In this document: in pieces, positions 15,658 to 23,945 of the stretch
Layout of the letters: every line of letters begins with the position of its first letter
How positions within the stretch are numbered: the stretch's first letter is position 1
From: an uncultured Bacteroidota bacterium
Lineage (GTDB): Bacteria; Bacteroidota; Bacteroidia; Chitinophagales; Saprospiraceae
Reading direction: 5' to 3'
DNA: 40,911 nucleotides
NCBI GenBank assembly: GCA_937861115.1
Contig: CALMBD010000013.1
Span: 1 to 40,911, forward strand
Notes under the pieces: generated by a model
The model's input: the letters and a program-made list of their open reading frames with translations, nothing else
Database searches by the model: none
What the model was told of the DNA's origin: nothing
Program-made: the position numbers and the translations under genes

Positions 15658-16359
15658 TCAATTGGCCGGCTTTATTTTTATCCTGAACTGGTACACCAGT
15701 CCGACCATAAAATCCATCCTGTCTTCCACGTCAATATTCGTCACCCGGTCGCCGAAATCGACACGAAGCCTGCCGGCTGTTGCGCGGGCATTCAGTCCTT
15801 TCCAGAGCTGCGTTTCCACCCCAAGACCGTATTTGAGCATGCCCTGCTTGTCTTTTTGCCGGTACGATTGAGCGCCGTCCATGACCGTGACATCAAAATT
15901 CCGCTTTGTTTCGTTTCCGTAGCCGAACAGCAAAATGTTTTTCCGTTTGCCGAGCGCTACGCCGAGCGTCAGCCCCAGCCCGCTTTGCGTGCTGTTTTCG
16001 TACTTTATGCTGCGCTGTGCTGCCGGTTCCGCATAAGCCAGGTCGCCATCCGTAAAACCGACCTGAAACTCGACACCCGCCAATATCCTGTCCCGAAAAA
16101 ACTGCTTGCGAAACCCGGCCGCCCAGTCGAGCACAAAACGGGAATCCTGCGCCAGAATATCGACACCGTCTACAAAAGAGCCGCCGAATATGTTTTGCGA
16201 ACCTGCAGCGACGCCGAGGTAAATACCGTCAAAAAACCTGACGCTGGTATCCTGCCGGACCGTTTGGCGCCGGTCGGCGGGGCTCGCAATGGCTTGTTGC
16301 GTCAATATAAAGGCCAGCATCGGCAGGAGGTACGTCGTATAACGATTCAATCGGATCAT
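15658..16359 (-). CDS. Outer-membrane beta-barrel protein
   Basis: 233 residues from ATG 16359 (MIRLNRYTTYLLPMLAFILTQQAIASPAD), a Sec signal peptide with cleavage near ASA/IAS. The mature part alternates hydrophobic and polar residues with many Gly/aromatic pairs: FFDGIYLGVAAGSQNIFGG, FVLDWAAGFRKQFFRDRILAGVEFQVGF, LGLTLGVALGKRKNILLFGYG, and a C-terminal strand FMVGLVYQFRIKIKPAN. This is the pattern of small OmpA/OmpW-like barrels. A longer frame up to 17712 is only an antisense shadow of the permease 4 gene. It starts 74 bp after permease 4 stops, so the two may share a transcript, possibly linking an inner- and an outer-membrane function. Confidence 0.85.
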   Translation of the reverse strand: MIRLNRYTTYLLPMLAFILTQQAIASPADRRQTVRQDTSVRFFDGIYLGVAAGSQNIFGGSFVDGVDILAQDSRFVLDWAAGFRKQFFRDRILAGVEFQVGFTDGDLAYAEPAAQRSIKYENSTQSGLGLTLGVALGKRKNILLFGYGNETKRNFDVTVMDGAQSYRQKDKQGMLKYGLGVETQLWKGLNARATAGRLRVDFGDRVTNIDVEDRMDFMVGLVYQFRIKIKPAN

Positions 16360-16433
16360 ATCGTGGACAGGTTTAAATGGGTAAACTGCGTCTCGGTTTT
16401 TCGGACCTGATTTTCCCTGTAAACAGTGTATCG

Positions 16434-18869
16434 CTACTCGCTCCGCAGCGACCGTACGGGATTCATCAGCGCCGCCTTCACGCTTTGGAAGCCCACCGTA
16501 AAGAAGGCAATGCAAACAGAAATGGCCCCGGCTGCTGCGAATACTTGCCAGCCGATGGCTATGCGATACGGGAAATCGGCCAGCCACGCCCGCATGATGT
16601 ACCAGGCAACGGGTGAAGCGATGACAATGGCCAGTCCGACCAGTTTGAGAAAATCTTTGGCCAGGAGGCCCGTTATTCCCGTCACGGAGGCGCCCAGCAC
16701 CTTGCGGATGCCGATCTCCTTGGTGCGCTTGTGCGCGGCGAAGGTAGCCAGCCCGAAAAGCCCTAGGCAGGCGATCAGAATAGCCAGTCCGGAAAATACC
16801 GTAAAGAGTTGCCCCTGCCGCATTTCCGCCTCGTAAAGCCGCCCGAAGTCCTCGTCGAGGAAACTGTATTCGAAGGGGTTGTCGGGGTTGAATCGCTTCC
16901 AGGTGCTTTCGATATGCGCGAGTGCGGCCTGCACATTCGTCCCGGTTTTGATAGAAATGCGGAACAGGTTGTTGCGTTGCCGCGGGATGAAAAATATCAT
17001 CGGAATGATCTCCGAGTGCAGGCTTTCGAAGTGGAAATCTTTCAGGATACCCACTACCTGCGCATCCTCCCGGCCGCCGTACACCAGTTTTTTGCCGATG
17101 GCATCGCCGGGTGTTTTCCAGCCGATGGCGCGTGCGGCCGTTTCGTTGAGCAGAAAACTCTGCGTGGAATCCGTGGCAAAATCGCGCGAAAAACTGCGCC
17201 CTGCAGCCAACGGAATATTGTAGGTCGGCACAAAATCCATGTCCACGGCGATCATTTTCAGTGTTGTCGTCAGGGGCGACATCGTATCGCCGATCTGCAC
17301 GCTGGTGCCGCCCACATCGTCGAGCAGTTGCCCGGCGGGCAGGCGCGAAGAGCGGCAGGCGTTCAGTACATTGGGGTTGTTCAGCAGTTCGGCGCGGAAG
17401 GTTTCCCATTTGGGGATCAGGTCGCGGTTCTGGACCATCGTGACGACGTGTTCCTTGTCGAGCCCGAGTTCTTTGTGCTGTAAAAAATTCAACTGCCGGT
17501 ATATGACGCCGGTACCCACCAGCAGTACGATGGAAATGCAGAATTGGGCCACTACCAGCACCTTGCGCATGGAAACATTCCGGCTTCCGGTTTGCAGATT
17601 GCCCTTCAAGGCCTCGACGGGCCGGAACGAGGAAAGGAAAAAAGCGGGGTACAGCCCGGCCAGCACGCCCGTCGCCAGGGCAACGCCGAGCAGCAATAAC
17701 GGGATGTACCATACCGACAACAGCGAAGGTATCAACACAATACCCAGGGTCTGCTTCAACAAAGGGATTGCCCCGGCAGCAAGGATCATGGCCAGGACGG
17801 TGGCGCCAATGGTCAGGAGCACGCTTTCGCTGAGGAACTGACCCGCGATCTGTATGCGCAACGCGCCGGCAGACTTCCGCACCCCGATCTCGCGTGCGCG
17901 GGAGAGGGAAAATGCCGTGGAAAGGTTGACGTAGTTGATACCTGCAATCAAAAGGATGATCAGCGCGATGATACCGAACATGCGCACTCCGGCATAGTCG
18001 CCGCCCGGTTCTATCTCGTCGTCGTGGTGACTGCGCAGGTGGATGTCGGTCAGGCGCTGGAGGTGCAGTTGGGTCCAGGACGAAGGTTTGGGCGCCTGCG
18101 GATTGTTGCGTTCCGGAAATACCTTGTCCAGAAAATCCGGGAACCGCGCAGCCATCTTTTCGGGATCAAAGCCCTCATTAACAAGCAGGTAAGTATAAAA
18201 AGCATTGTTGCTAAAGTTGTTTTGAAGGTTGTCGTCGCCGTACAGCACCGAATCGCGCAGCGACGGGAACGATATCAGCGCATCGGGGTAAAAATGAGAG
18301 GTGCCCTCCCGGAAATCGCGGAATACGCCCGCCACCTTGAACTCAAACTGGTTGTTCAGGCGCAGCGACTGATCGAGCGGGTCCCTGTCGCCGAAATACC
18401 GCTTTGCCGTCCGCTCCGACAGCAATACCTGCCAGGGCGCCGCAAGGCCTTTTTCCGCATTTCCGCGCAGAACAGGAACGGTAAAGACCCGTGTAAAGTT
18501 GGAATCGGCGAAGAAAAAATTGCTTTCCTGGAACAGATTGTCGCCTGAACGCACCGAAACCGTCGTCTGCAGCAGGCGGGTGATGCGGTCTATCTCGCTG
18601 AACTCTTGCTTCAGCAGTCCCGCAAAGGGTGGCGCGACGGCGCTCAGGTGCAGGTTTTCGGAACCGTCGGGGTCGTGGAAGGTGCGCGTGACGCGCCAGG
18701 TGCGGTCGGCATTGGCATGCTGGCGATCGTAACGCAGTTCTCCTGCCACATAAAGGGCGATGAGAAGGCAGCAAGCCAGTCCGATGCCCAGACCGGCGAG
18801 GTTGAGCATGGCCTGGAGTTTATGGCGACTGAGGTTCCGGAGGGCTGTTTTGATGTAGTTCTGGATCAT
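16434..18869 (-). CDS. FtsX/MacB-type ABC permease, paralog 4
   Basis: 811 residues, start MIQNYIKTALRNLSRHKLQAMLNLAGLGIGLACCLLIALYVAGE. Two-unit permease plan with REIGVRKSAGA and KEIGIRKVLGA signatures and a NPVRSLRSE end. No ATPase. The upstream region (18870-19191, shared with the divergent AraC gene) shows neither the palindromic sites nor a GG-N10-GC promoter, so this paralog is probably controlled differently from 2, 3 and 6. The outer-membrane barrel and GNAT genes follow on the same strand. Confidence 0.92.
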   Translation of the reverse strand: MIQNYIKTALRNLSRHKLQAMLNLAGLGIGLACCLLIALYVAGELRYDRQHANADRTWRVTRTFHDPDGSENLHLSAVAPPFAGLLKQEFSEIDRITRLLQTTVSVRSGDNLFQESNFFFADSNFTRVFTVPVLRGNAEKGLAAPWQVLLSERTAKRYFGDRDPLDQSLRLNNQFEFKVAGVFRDFREGTSHFYPDALISFPSLRDSVLYGDDNLQNNFSNNAFYTYLLVNEGFDPEKMAARFPDFLDKVFPERNNPQAPKPSSWTQLHLQRLTDIHLRSHHDDEIEPGGDYAGVRMFGIIALIILLIAGINYVNLSTAFSLSRAREIGVRKSAGALRIQIAGQFLSESVLLTIGATVLAMILAAGAIPLLKQTLGIVLIPSLLSVWYIPLLLLGVALATGVLAGLYPAFFLSSFRPVEALKGNLQTGSRNVSMRKVLVVAQFCISIVLLVGTGVIYRQLNFLQHKELGLDKEHVVTMVQNRDLIPKWETFRAELLNNPNVLNACRSSRLPAGQLLDDVGGTSVQIGDTMSPLTTTLKMIAVDMDFVPTYNIPLAAGRSFSRDFATDSTQSFLLNETAARAIGWKTPGDAIGKKLVYGGREDAQVVGILKDFHFESLHSEIIPMIFFIPRQRNNLFRISIKTGTNVQAALAHIESTWKRFNPDNPFEYSFLDEDFGRLYEAEMRQGQLFTVFSGLAILIACLGLFGLATFAAHKRTKEIGIRKVLGASVTGITGLLAKDFLKLVGLAIVIASPVAWYIMRAWLADFPYRIAIGWQVFAAAGAISVCIAFFTVGFQSVKAALMNPVRSLRSE

Positions 18870-19191
18870 GGCCTGATCTTTTTAGTGTGGAGCGGCACTT
18901 CAAATAGATCGACTTTTTGTAGCGCCGTTGCAGCAGGGTGCTTCTTTTTTTTACCGGAAATCCCGGAAAGGCAAGGTTTGACCTTGGGCTCCTATTGGCG
19001 ACTCCTTATTAAATTATTGATATTCATGTAGTTAAATGGAGGTTGTGCCAATTAAAATCGCGGAATCGAAACCGTTTCATAAACACAATTTTGACAGTTT
19101 TTCCGACCAATAATTATTTATAAGGCTACCAAAGGTCGCATTTATTCAATTTTCAGTTGACCACCCTCCCGTATCTTTGTCCTGTCAAAAA
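18870..19191. promoter_or_regulatory. Divergent intergenic region, permease 4 / AraC
   Basis: 322 bp without a gene. It holds a perfect -7 element TATCTTTG at 19172-19179 for the AraC gene and a weak candidate (TCTATTTG, minus strand, 18901-18908) for the permease. No clear palindrome or terminator is seen. An AraC protein encoded here could act on both directions, but no direct-repeat operator can be pointed out. Confidence 0.45.
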
Positions 19192-20001
19192 ATGGAAATG
19201 GCATACCGGATCATACAACCTTGTGCAGCCTTGCAGCCCTATGTACAAATGTACTGGGCTTTCGACAGCCAGTTGGATACACCGGTGCGCAAGCGGGTAC
19301 CCGACGGCATGGCATCGGCGGTGATCAATATAGAGAATTTCTCGTGGATCGACCGCGGCGACAGCAGAGAAGCGCCCTACGGTGCACAGTTGCAGGGCCT
19401 TTGCACCCGACCGTACACCCTGTATGCGCAGCAAAAAACGGCTTCGTTCGGCGTCATCTTCAGGCCGGAGGCGTCAGGCCTCCTGTTCGGACTGCCGCTG
19501 CGCGACATGACGGATAGTGCCGCCGACCTGGAGGGGGTAATGGGTTTGCCGGCAAAAAACTGGATCGAGCAGATCCGGAACGCTGCCGACGACAGGGAGC
19601 GGGGCTGCATTGCCGACGCTTTCTTCCTGCGCCGGCTTCAACGCCGGGCGATCGCGCATCCCTACCTCGATAACGCCCTGTCGCTGATCCGGAAAAGCAG
19701 GGGCAATATCGAGGTGGAGCAGTTGAGCCGTCAATTGTTTGTCGGCCGGCGCCAACTGGAACGTCAGTTCAGGGCGCACCTGGGTCTGAGCCCCAAAATG
19801 GTGCTGCGCATCGAGCGGTTTCGCAATGCCCTGCAATCGCCACAGGCGTCTGCGGGGCGGGGCAACCTGACCGCCATTGCACATGCCAGCGGCTATGCCG
19901 ATCAGGCGCATTTTATCCGGGACTGCCGCGAACTGGCCGGCGAAACGCCCTCGCAACTGTTCGCGTTGTCGCGCGGACTGGACTCGGGGGTGTTGTTCTG
20001 A
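19192..20001 (+). CDS. AraC-family transcriptional regulator
   Basis: 269 residues from ATG 19192; ATG 19198 is equally possible, while TTG 19177 falls inside the -7 element and is rejected. N-terminal sensory part (MAYRIIQPCAALQPYVQMYWAFDSQ, then a beta-rich region with VPDGMASAVINIE and FGVIFRPEASGLLFGLP) resembles the DUF6597 type sensor. C-terminal double helix-turn-helix from about 160: GNIEVEQLSRQLFVGRRQLERQFRAHLGLSPK and LTAIAHASGYADQAHFIRDCRELAGETPSQL, the latter a standard second HTH. It is followed after 23 bp by a cupin gene, its most likely target. Confidence 0.9.
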   Translation: MEMAYRIIQPCAALQPYVQMYWAFDSQLDTPVRKRVPDGMASAVINIENFSWIDRGDSREAPYGAQLQGLCTRPYTLYAQQKTASFGVIFRPEASGLLFGLPLRDMTDSAADLEGVMGLPAKNWIEQIRNAADDRERGCIADAFFLRRLQRRAIAHPYLDNALSLIRKSRGNIEVEQLSRQLFVGRRQLERQFRAHLGLSPKMVLRIERFRNALQSPQASAGRGNLTAIAHASGYADQAHFIRDCRELAGETPSQLFALSRGLDSGVLF

Positions 20002-20024
20002 TTTTTTACTCAAATCAATTTCAT

Positions 20025-20501
20025 ATGTCAATACCACAGCCGCTTGCATGGCAGGCAGGGGAGGGGCAACGTTTGTCCTTCGCCAACATCAGTCTGGATA
20101 TGAAGGCAGACAGCGCAGCCACCAACGGCCGCTGCAGCGCCTTCGAGTACACCGCACCGGCCGCCTTCAGCGGACCGCCGCCGCATTACCACCGCAGCAC
20201 GGAGGAGATTTTTTACGTGCTGGAGGGCAGCCTCCTGTTTCAACTGGGCCCACGGCAATTCGAGGCGCGCGCAGGCGCGTTCGTGTATGTGCCTGCCGGC
20301 TCCGTACACACCTTCAGCAACCCTGCACCCGTGCCCGCGCGGGTACTGGTGGTCAATACACCGGGTGGTTTCGAAGGTTATTTCAGTGAAGTCGCCCGGC
20401 TCATGGCGACGGAAGCCGCATGGCCTCCGTCGGACCGGGCCGGCTTGCTGGCCCTGATGGCTAAATACGACACCTTCCCTGCCGAACGCCAGCCTGCATA
20501 A
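20025..20501 (+). CDS. Cupin-domain protein
   Basis: 158 residues, one cupin_2 barrel. Motif 1: PPHYHRSTEEIFYVLEGSL gives two His and a Glu; motif 2: YVPAGSVHTFSNPAP gives the third His, so a metal site is intact. Such single-domain cupins act as dioxygenases, isomerases or small-ligand sensors; the exact reaction is unknown. Downstream of the AraC gene by 23 bp, same strand. Its stop codon is one base from the stop codon of the convergent permease 5, leaving no room for a separate terminator. Confidence 0.88.
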   Translation: MSIPQPLAWQAGEGQRLSFANISLDMKADSAATNGRCSAFEYTAPAAFSGPPPHYHRSTEEIFYVLEGSLLFQLGPRQFEARAGAFVYVPAGSVHTFSNPAPVPARVLVVNTPGGFEGYFSEVARLMATEAAWPPSDRAGLLALMAKYDTFPAERQPA

Positions 20502-20502
20502 A

Positions 20503-23001
20503 CTACTCGCTGTGCAGCGCCTTTACCGGGTTGGCCAGGGATGCGCGCAGCGATTCGTAGCCCACCGTGAGGATCGTGACAAGTGCGATCAGCGCGATGG
20601 AGCCGGCAAACATGAAGAAGGTCAGGGTGGTCTGGTATTCAAAGTTTTTCAGCCACCTGCCCGACAGGTAAACGGCAATGGGGATGCCGATGAAGCAGGC
20701 GATCACCAGAATCCGGGCAAAAACGCGCAGCAGTAGCAGCAATATCTGCCGGTTGCTGGCGCCCAGTGTCTTGCGGATGCCGATCTCGCGGATGCGCTGC
20801 CTGGCCAGGAACGCAGCCAGCCCGTACAGTCCCACACAGGTGATCAACATGGCCAGTATGGAAAACTGTTTGGTGAGTTGCGCAACCTGGGTCTCGTTTT
20901 CATACATGCGGCCAAATTCCTCGTCGACAAACCAGTAGTCGAAGCCGAAATCGGGAAACGTCTGCTTCCACGCTTTTTCGATCGACGCGATCTTTTCACC
21001 CATTTTTTCAGCCGGCAGCCGCACATGTATGATCCTGTCGATGGGGTGGGGTTTGGCGCTGATGGCCAACGGCTCGATCTTGTGGTGCATGGATCGGTAG
21101 GGAAAATCTTCCACGACGCCCACGACGAGCCCGCTGACCGGCGCCCGGGTGGAGTCGGGCGGACCATAGCCCATGGAAAAATCGGGTCGTATAATCGTTT
21201 TGCCCACGGCTTCTTCCGGTTTCAGGTGCAGGGCATTTACGGCCGACTGGTTTAGCAATACCGCGCTGGAATCGGTCACGCGGCCCGGTTCAAAATCGCG
21301 GCCCGCAATGATCTTCATATCGAAGGTTCTGGGAAAGTCAAAGTCGCCGTTCAACTGGAACCACTCGTGCTGGTCGGTGTTGATCTCGGGAAACTGCATC
21401 TGCATGTTGATGGGGCCGAAGTAGTCGAGCCGGGGCAGGTGGTTGGCCAGGGTCATGGCCTGGATGTCGCGGTCCTGAAGCACCAGGTTTTTGAATATCG
21501 AAAACTGGCTGTCGGTAGCGGGGCCGGAAAAGCCGCCGTAGCGGATCGACAGGATCTGTTTGCCGGCCTCGTTGAGTTTGGAGTTGCGCATGAGGTTCAT
21601 CTGCCGCACCACCACGATCGACCCGACCAGCAGGGTAATGGCCACGGTGAACTGCACCGTTGTCAGGAACTGACGGAAGGTATTGGAGCCTTTGCGGAAC
21701 GCGAATTTCCCCTTGAGCACCACCGCCGGTTGGAAGCCGGAAACGAACAGGGCGGGATAACTGCCGGCCATGATCGTGACCAGTACAACCACGGCGCCCG
21801 TGATGAGCAGCATGGGGCCGTTGAACAGGTGACCCAGGGAAAAGGTCTTGCCGGTCATCTCGTTGAAAGGCGACAGGAACAGCGCGACGATGAGCAGGGC
21901 CAGTACGGTGGCGCCCAGCACCATCAGGAACGACTCGGCCATGAACTGGAAAAACAACTGGAGCCTGACGCCGCCGAAGGTTTTGCGCAGGCCGATCTCG
22001 CGGGCGCGGGTGACGGAGCGCGCCGTTGCGAGGTTGATGTAGTTGATGCAAGCCACCACGAGGATCAGACCGGCAATGGTGATGAATACCGAGATGTATT
22101 TGCGGTTGGCTGATTTGTGGTTGGTCGCCCAGTCGATCTCCTGGTCGAAGTGGATGTCGGTGATCTTCCGGATGACGACGCTGCCCTTGATATCGGGAGC
22201 GAACCGCGCGAGCATGTCACTGGCGCGCTTTTGAAGGTCGGCCTGGATGAGCGGGATCTGCTTGTCGTCGCGACATACGAAGAATGAACTGGTCCAGTAA
22301 CCCTGGTCGCCGTCGCCCATGGCAGTATTCAGCAGGTTCTCCAGGTTCGGGACGATTGGCTTGAGGGCGAGGATGTTGCAAATGTATTTGGGATGCACGT
22401 GCGTGTTGGAAGGAAAGTCTTCATACACTGCACTGACCAGCATGTTGATCTTTTGTCCCCGAGTGGTCCAGGTATGCGACACCTCGACCGTTTTGTTGAT
22501 CGGGTCCTCGTTGCCGAACAGTTCCGAGGCTGCGCTCTCGCTCAGGATGATGCTGTTGACCTCCTTCAGGGGTGCTACCGGACTGCCTTTGATCACCTTG
22601 ACATCGAGGATATCGGTCAGTGCCGACTCGGACCAGATGATATCTTCCGTCAGGATTTTTTTGTCTTTGGGCGCGTAGTGCACCGTGGTGGGCATGCCCT
22701 GGGCGTCGTAACTGGCGATAGCCCCGATGCCGGGGTAATTCTCCTTGATGTAATTGTCCCAGCCCGCCGGTGTTGCCGGGAAAGCATTGGTTTCTCCGTT
22801 CGGCATGACCGACCTCCAGCCCATGCGGTAGGTATGTGCCGCGTCGGGATGGTGGGTGTCGAAGGTGAGTTCGTCGCGCACATACAGGAAAATGAACAGG
22901 GCAGATGCGAGGCCGATAGCCAGCCCGAGGGTATTGACCAGCGCGTAGCCGCGTTGACGGGCAATGTTCCGGCTGGCGAGCAGGAAATAATTAAGCAGCA
23001 T
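20503..23001 (-). CDS. FtsX/MacB-type ABC permease, paralog 5
   Basis: 832 residues, the longest of the six, start MLLNYFLLASRNIARQRGYALVNTLGLAIG. The first periplasmic domain is slightly longer, and the second carries extra sequence around GPINMQMQFPEINTDQHEW. FtsX signatures REIGLRKTFGG and REIGIRKTLGA; C-terminal NPVKALHSE departs from the NPVRSLRSE seen in 1, 4 and 6. No ATPase. Upstream (23002-23115) there is a small palindrome TACAAAACGTTGTA at 23071-23084 but not the paired sites of paralogs 2, 3 and 6. Confidence 0.92.
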   Translation of the reverse strand: MLLNYFLLASRNIARQRGYALVNTLGLAIGLASALFIFLYVRDELTFDTHHPDAAHTYRMGWRSVMPNGETNAFPATPAGWDNYIKENYPGIGAIASYDAQGMPTTVHYAPKDKKILTEDIIWSESALTDILDVKVIKGSPVAPLKEVNSIILSESAASELFGNEDPINKTVEVSHTWTTRGQKINMLVSAVYEDFPSNTHVHPKYICNILALKPIVPNLENLLNTAMGDGDQGYWTSSFFVCRDDKQIPLIQADLQKRASDMLARFAPDIKGSVVIRKITDIHFDQEIDWATNHKSANRKYISVFITIAGLILVVACINYINLATARSVTRAREIGLRKTFGGVRLQLFFQFMAESFLMVLGATVLALLIVALFLSPFNEMTGKTFSLGHLFNGPMLLITGAVVVLVTIMAGSYPALFVSGFQPAVVLKGKFAFRKGSNTFRQFLTTVQFTVAITLLVGSIVVVRQMNLMRNSKLNEAGKQILSIRYGGFSGPATDSQFSIFKNLVLQDRDIQAMTLANHLPRLDYFGPINMQMQFPEINTDQHEWFQLNGDFDFPRTFDMKIIAGRDFEPGRVTDSSAVLLNQSAVNALHLKPEEAVGKTIIRPDFSMGYGPPDSTRAPVSGLVVGVVEDFPYRSMHHKIEPLAISAKPHPIDRIIHVRLPAEKMGEKIASIEKAWKQTFPDFGFDYWFVDEEFGRMYENETQVAQLTKQFSILAMLITCVGLYGLAAFLARQRIREIGIRKTLGASNRQILLLLLRVFARILVIACFIGIPIAVYLSGRWLKNFEYQTTLTFFMFAGSIALIALVTILTVGYESLRASLANPVKALHSE

Positions 23002-23115
23002 GGAAGAGGTGTTGATTCAACGGTTAAGTCTCCTGATTCGGAAATATGCGACCTGAAAGACATTGCATTCTACAAAACGTTGTACGGTTGAATCAGGATG
23101 TTTCTGAAAACGCAT

Positions 23116-23140
23116 GCCATCGGGTTAAATCCCGTATGGC
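23116..23140 (-). terminator. Hairpin after the exported DinB-like gene
   Basis: GCCAT-CGGG-TTAAAT-CCCG-T-ATGGC forms a 9-bp stem with one bulge, 6 bases beyond the stop codon at 23147. On the minus strand it is followed by ATGCGTTTTC, a short T run, so termination is plausible but weak. Confidence 0.45.
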
Positions 23141-23146
23141 TGCCAC

Positions 23147-23761
23147 CTATTCCCTGACTTTTCCCGAGAAAACACTCACTTTGGAGTTAAATGGATTGCC
23201 CGACGATCTGCGGAAAGAAACGACCTGCCCCACATGCCACAGGGCATCGGCAATCGGGCCGTTCAGCATGTTCCAGAACGGGAATTCGGTGGTCTTCTCT
23301 CCATTGACAAAAACGATGACATCCTCTTCCAGCCGTGCATTCGGCTGCTTGAGCAGGTCGCTGGCCTCCTTCAGGTTGTCCAGCGTCATTTTTCTTTTTT
23401 CGTCAAACGACAAAGGCGATGTCTCCTCTCCGCTGCGCACGTTGGGCTGGTGCTTCACCGCATTGACAACGATGACCGAAAGCCCCATAATATGATCGAT
23501 GGTCTCTTCGCTGGTTCTGGCCTCTGGTGTGGGGCGGAAGGCCAGGTCTTCCTGACGCAAACCTTCGGTTGCCCAGTAAAACCGGAATCCCAGTCCGTCG
23601 ATCATGCGGGCGACCACGTTTTCTGCTGTAAAGGAATCCGGATAGGCGGGTATTTCGCGGTAGGGCAAAGGAATGGATGGAGCGGAGGTGTCTGCTGCGG
23701 ACTGGGCGCCGAGCGGGACAGACAACGCAAGGGTCAGGGCAAAAATCAGTTGTATTTTCAT
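23147..23761 (-). CDS. Exported DinB-like protein
   Basis: 204 residues. Signal peptide MKIQLIFALTLALSVPLGAQ. Mature part is a four-helix DinB-like fold: YWATEGLRQEDLAFRPTPEARTSEETIDHIMGLSVIVVNAVKHQ, and DALWHVGQVVSFRRSSGNPFNSKVSVFSGK near the C-terminus. His residues in DHIMGLS and WHVGQVV are in the positions that usually bind metal; the third is less clear. DinB/YfiT proteins are mostly cytoplasmic thiol-dependent transferases, while exported versions occur in Bacteroidota with unknown role. It stands alone between two permease genes, with a repeat remnant upstream. Confidence 0.85.
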   Translation of the reverse strand: MKIQLIFALTLALSVPLGAQSAADTSAPSIPLPYREIPAYPDSFTAENVVARMIDGLGFRFYWATEGLRQEDLAFRPTPEARTSEETIDHIMGLSVIVVNAVKHQPNVRSGEETSPLSFDEKRKMTLDNLKEASDLLKQPNARLEEDVIVFVNGEKTTEFPFWNMLNGPIADALWHVGQVVSFRRSSGNPFNSKVSVFSGKVRE

Positions 23762-23808
23762 GTTTTTGATTTCAAAAGTAGGGCATCCGGGGTGGGGCGT
23801 AGGGCGTT

Positions 23809-23916
23809 TCCCGCAGATTGCCGCAGAAAAAATTCGCAGGTTGTCGCAGAATGGCCTGATAAGGTCGAAGATTCAAGGTCTTTTTCGGATGATTGATCTG
23901 CGCGAATCAGCGGGAA
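23809..23916. repeat. Dispersed repeat remnant (CGCAGATT type)
   Basis: Left part CCGCAGATTGCCGCAGAAAA and TTCGCAGGTTGTCGCAGAAT, right part GATCTGCGCGAATCAGCGGG in the other orientation. It is related in wording to the repeats at 3181-3436 and fills most of the 184-bp gap between the DinB-like gene and permease 6. Confidence 0.5.
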
Positions 23917-23945
23917 CTCCTCTCCATGTGCCGGGCCAAAATGCC

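Noticed and set aside
15658-17712. A 684-codon minus-strand frame
   Set aside because: Its first two thirds lie out of phase inside the permease 4 gene and look like shadow sequence (Arg/Ala-rich); only the part from 16359 with a signal peptide and barrel strands is real.
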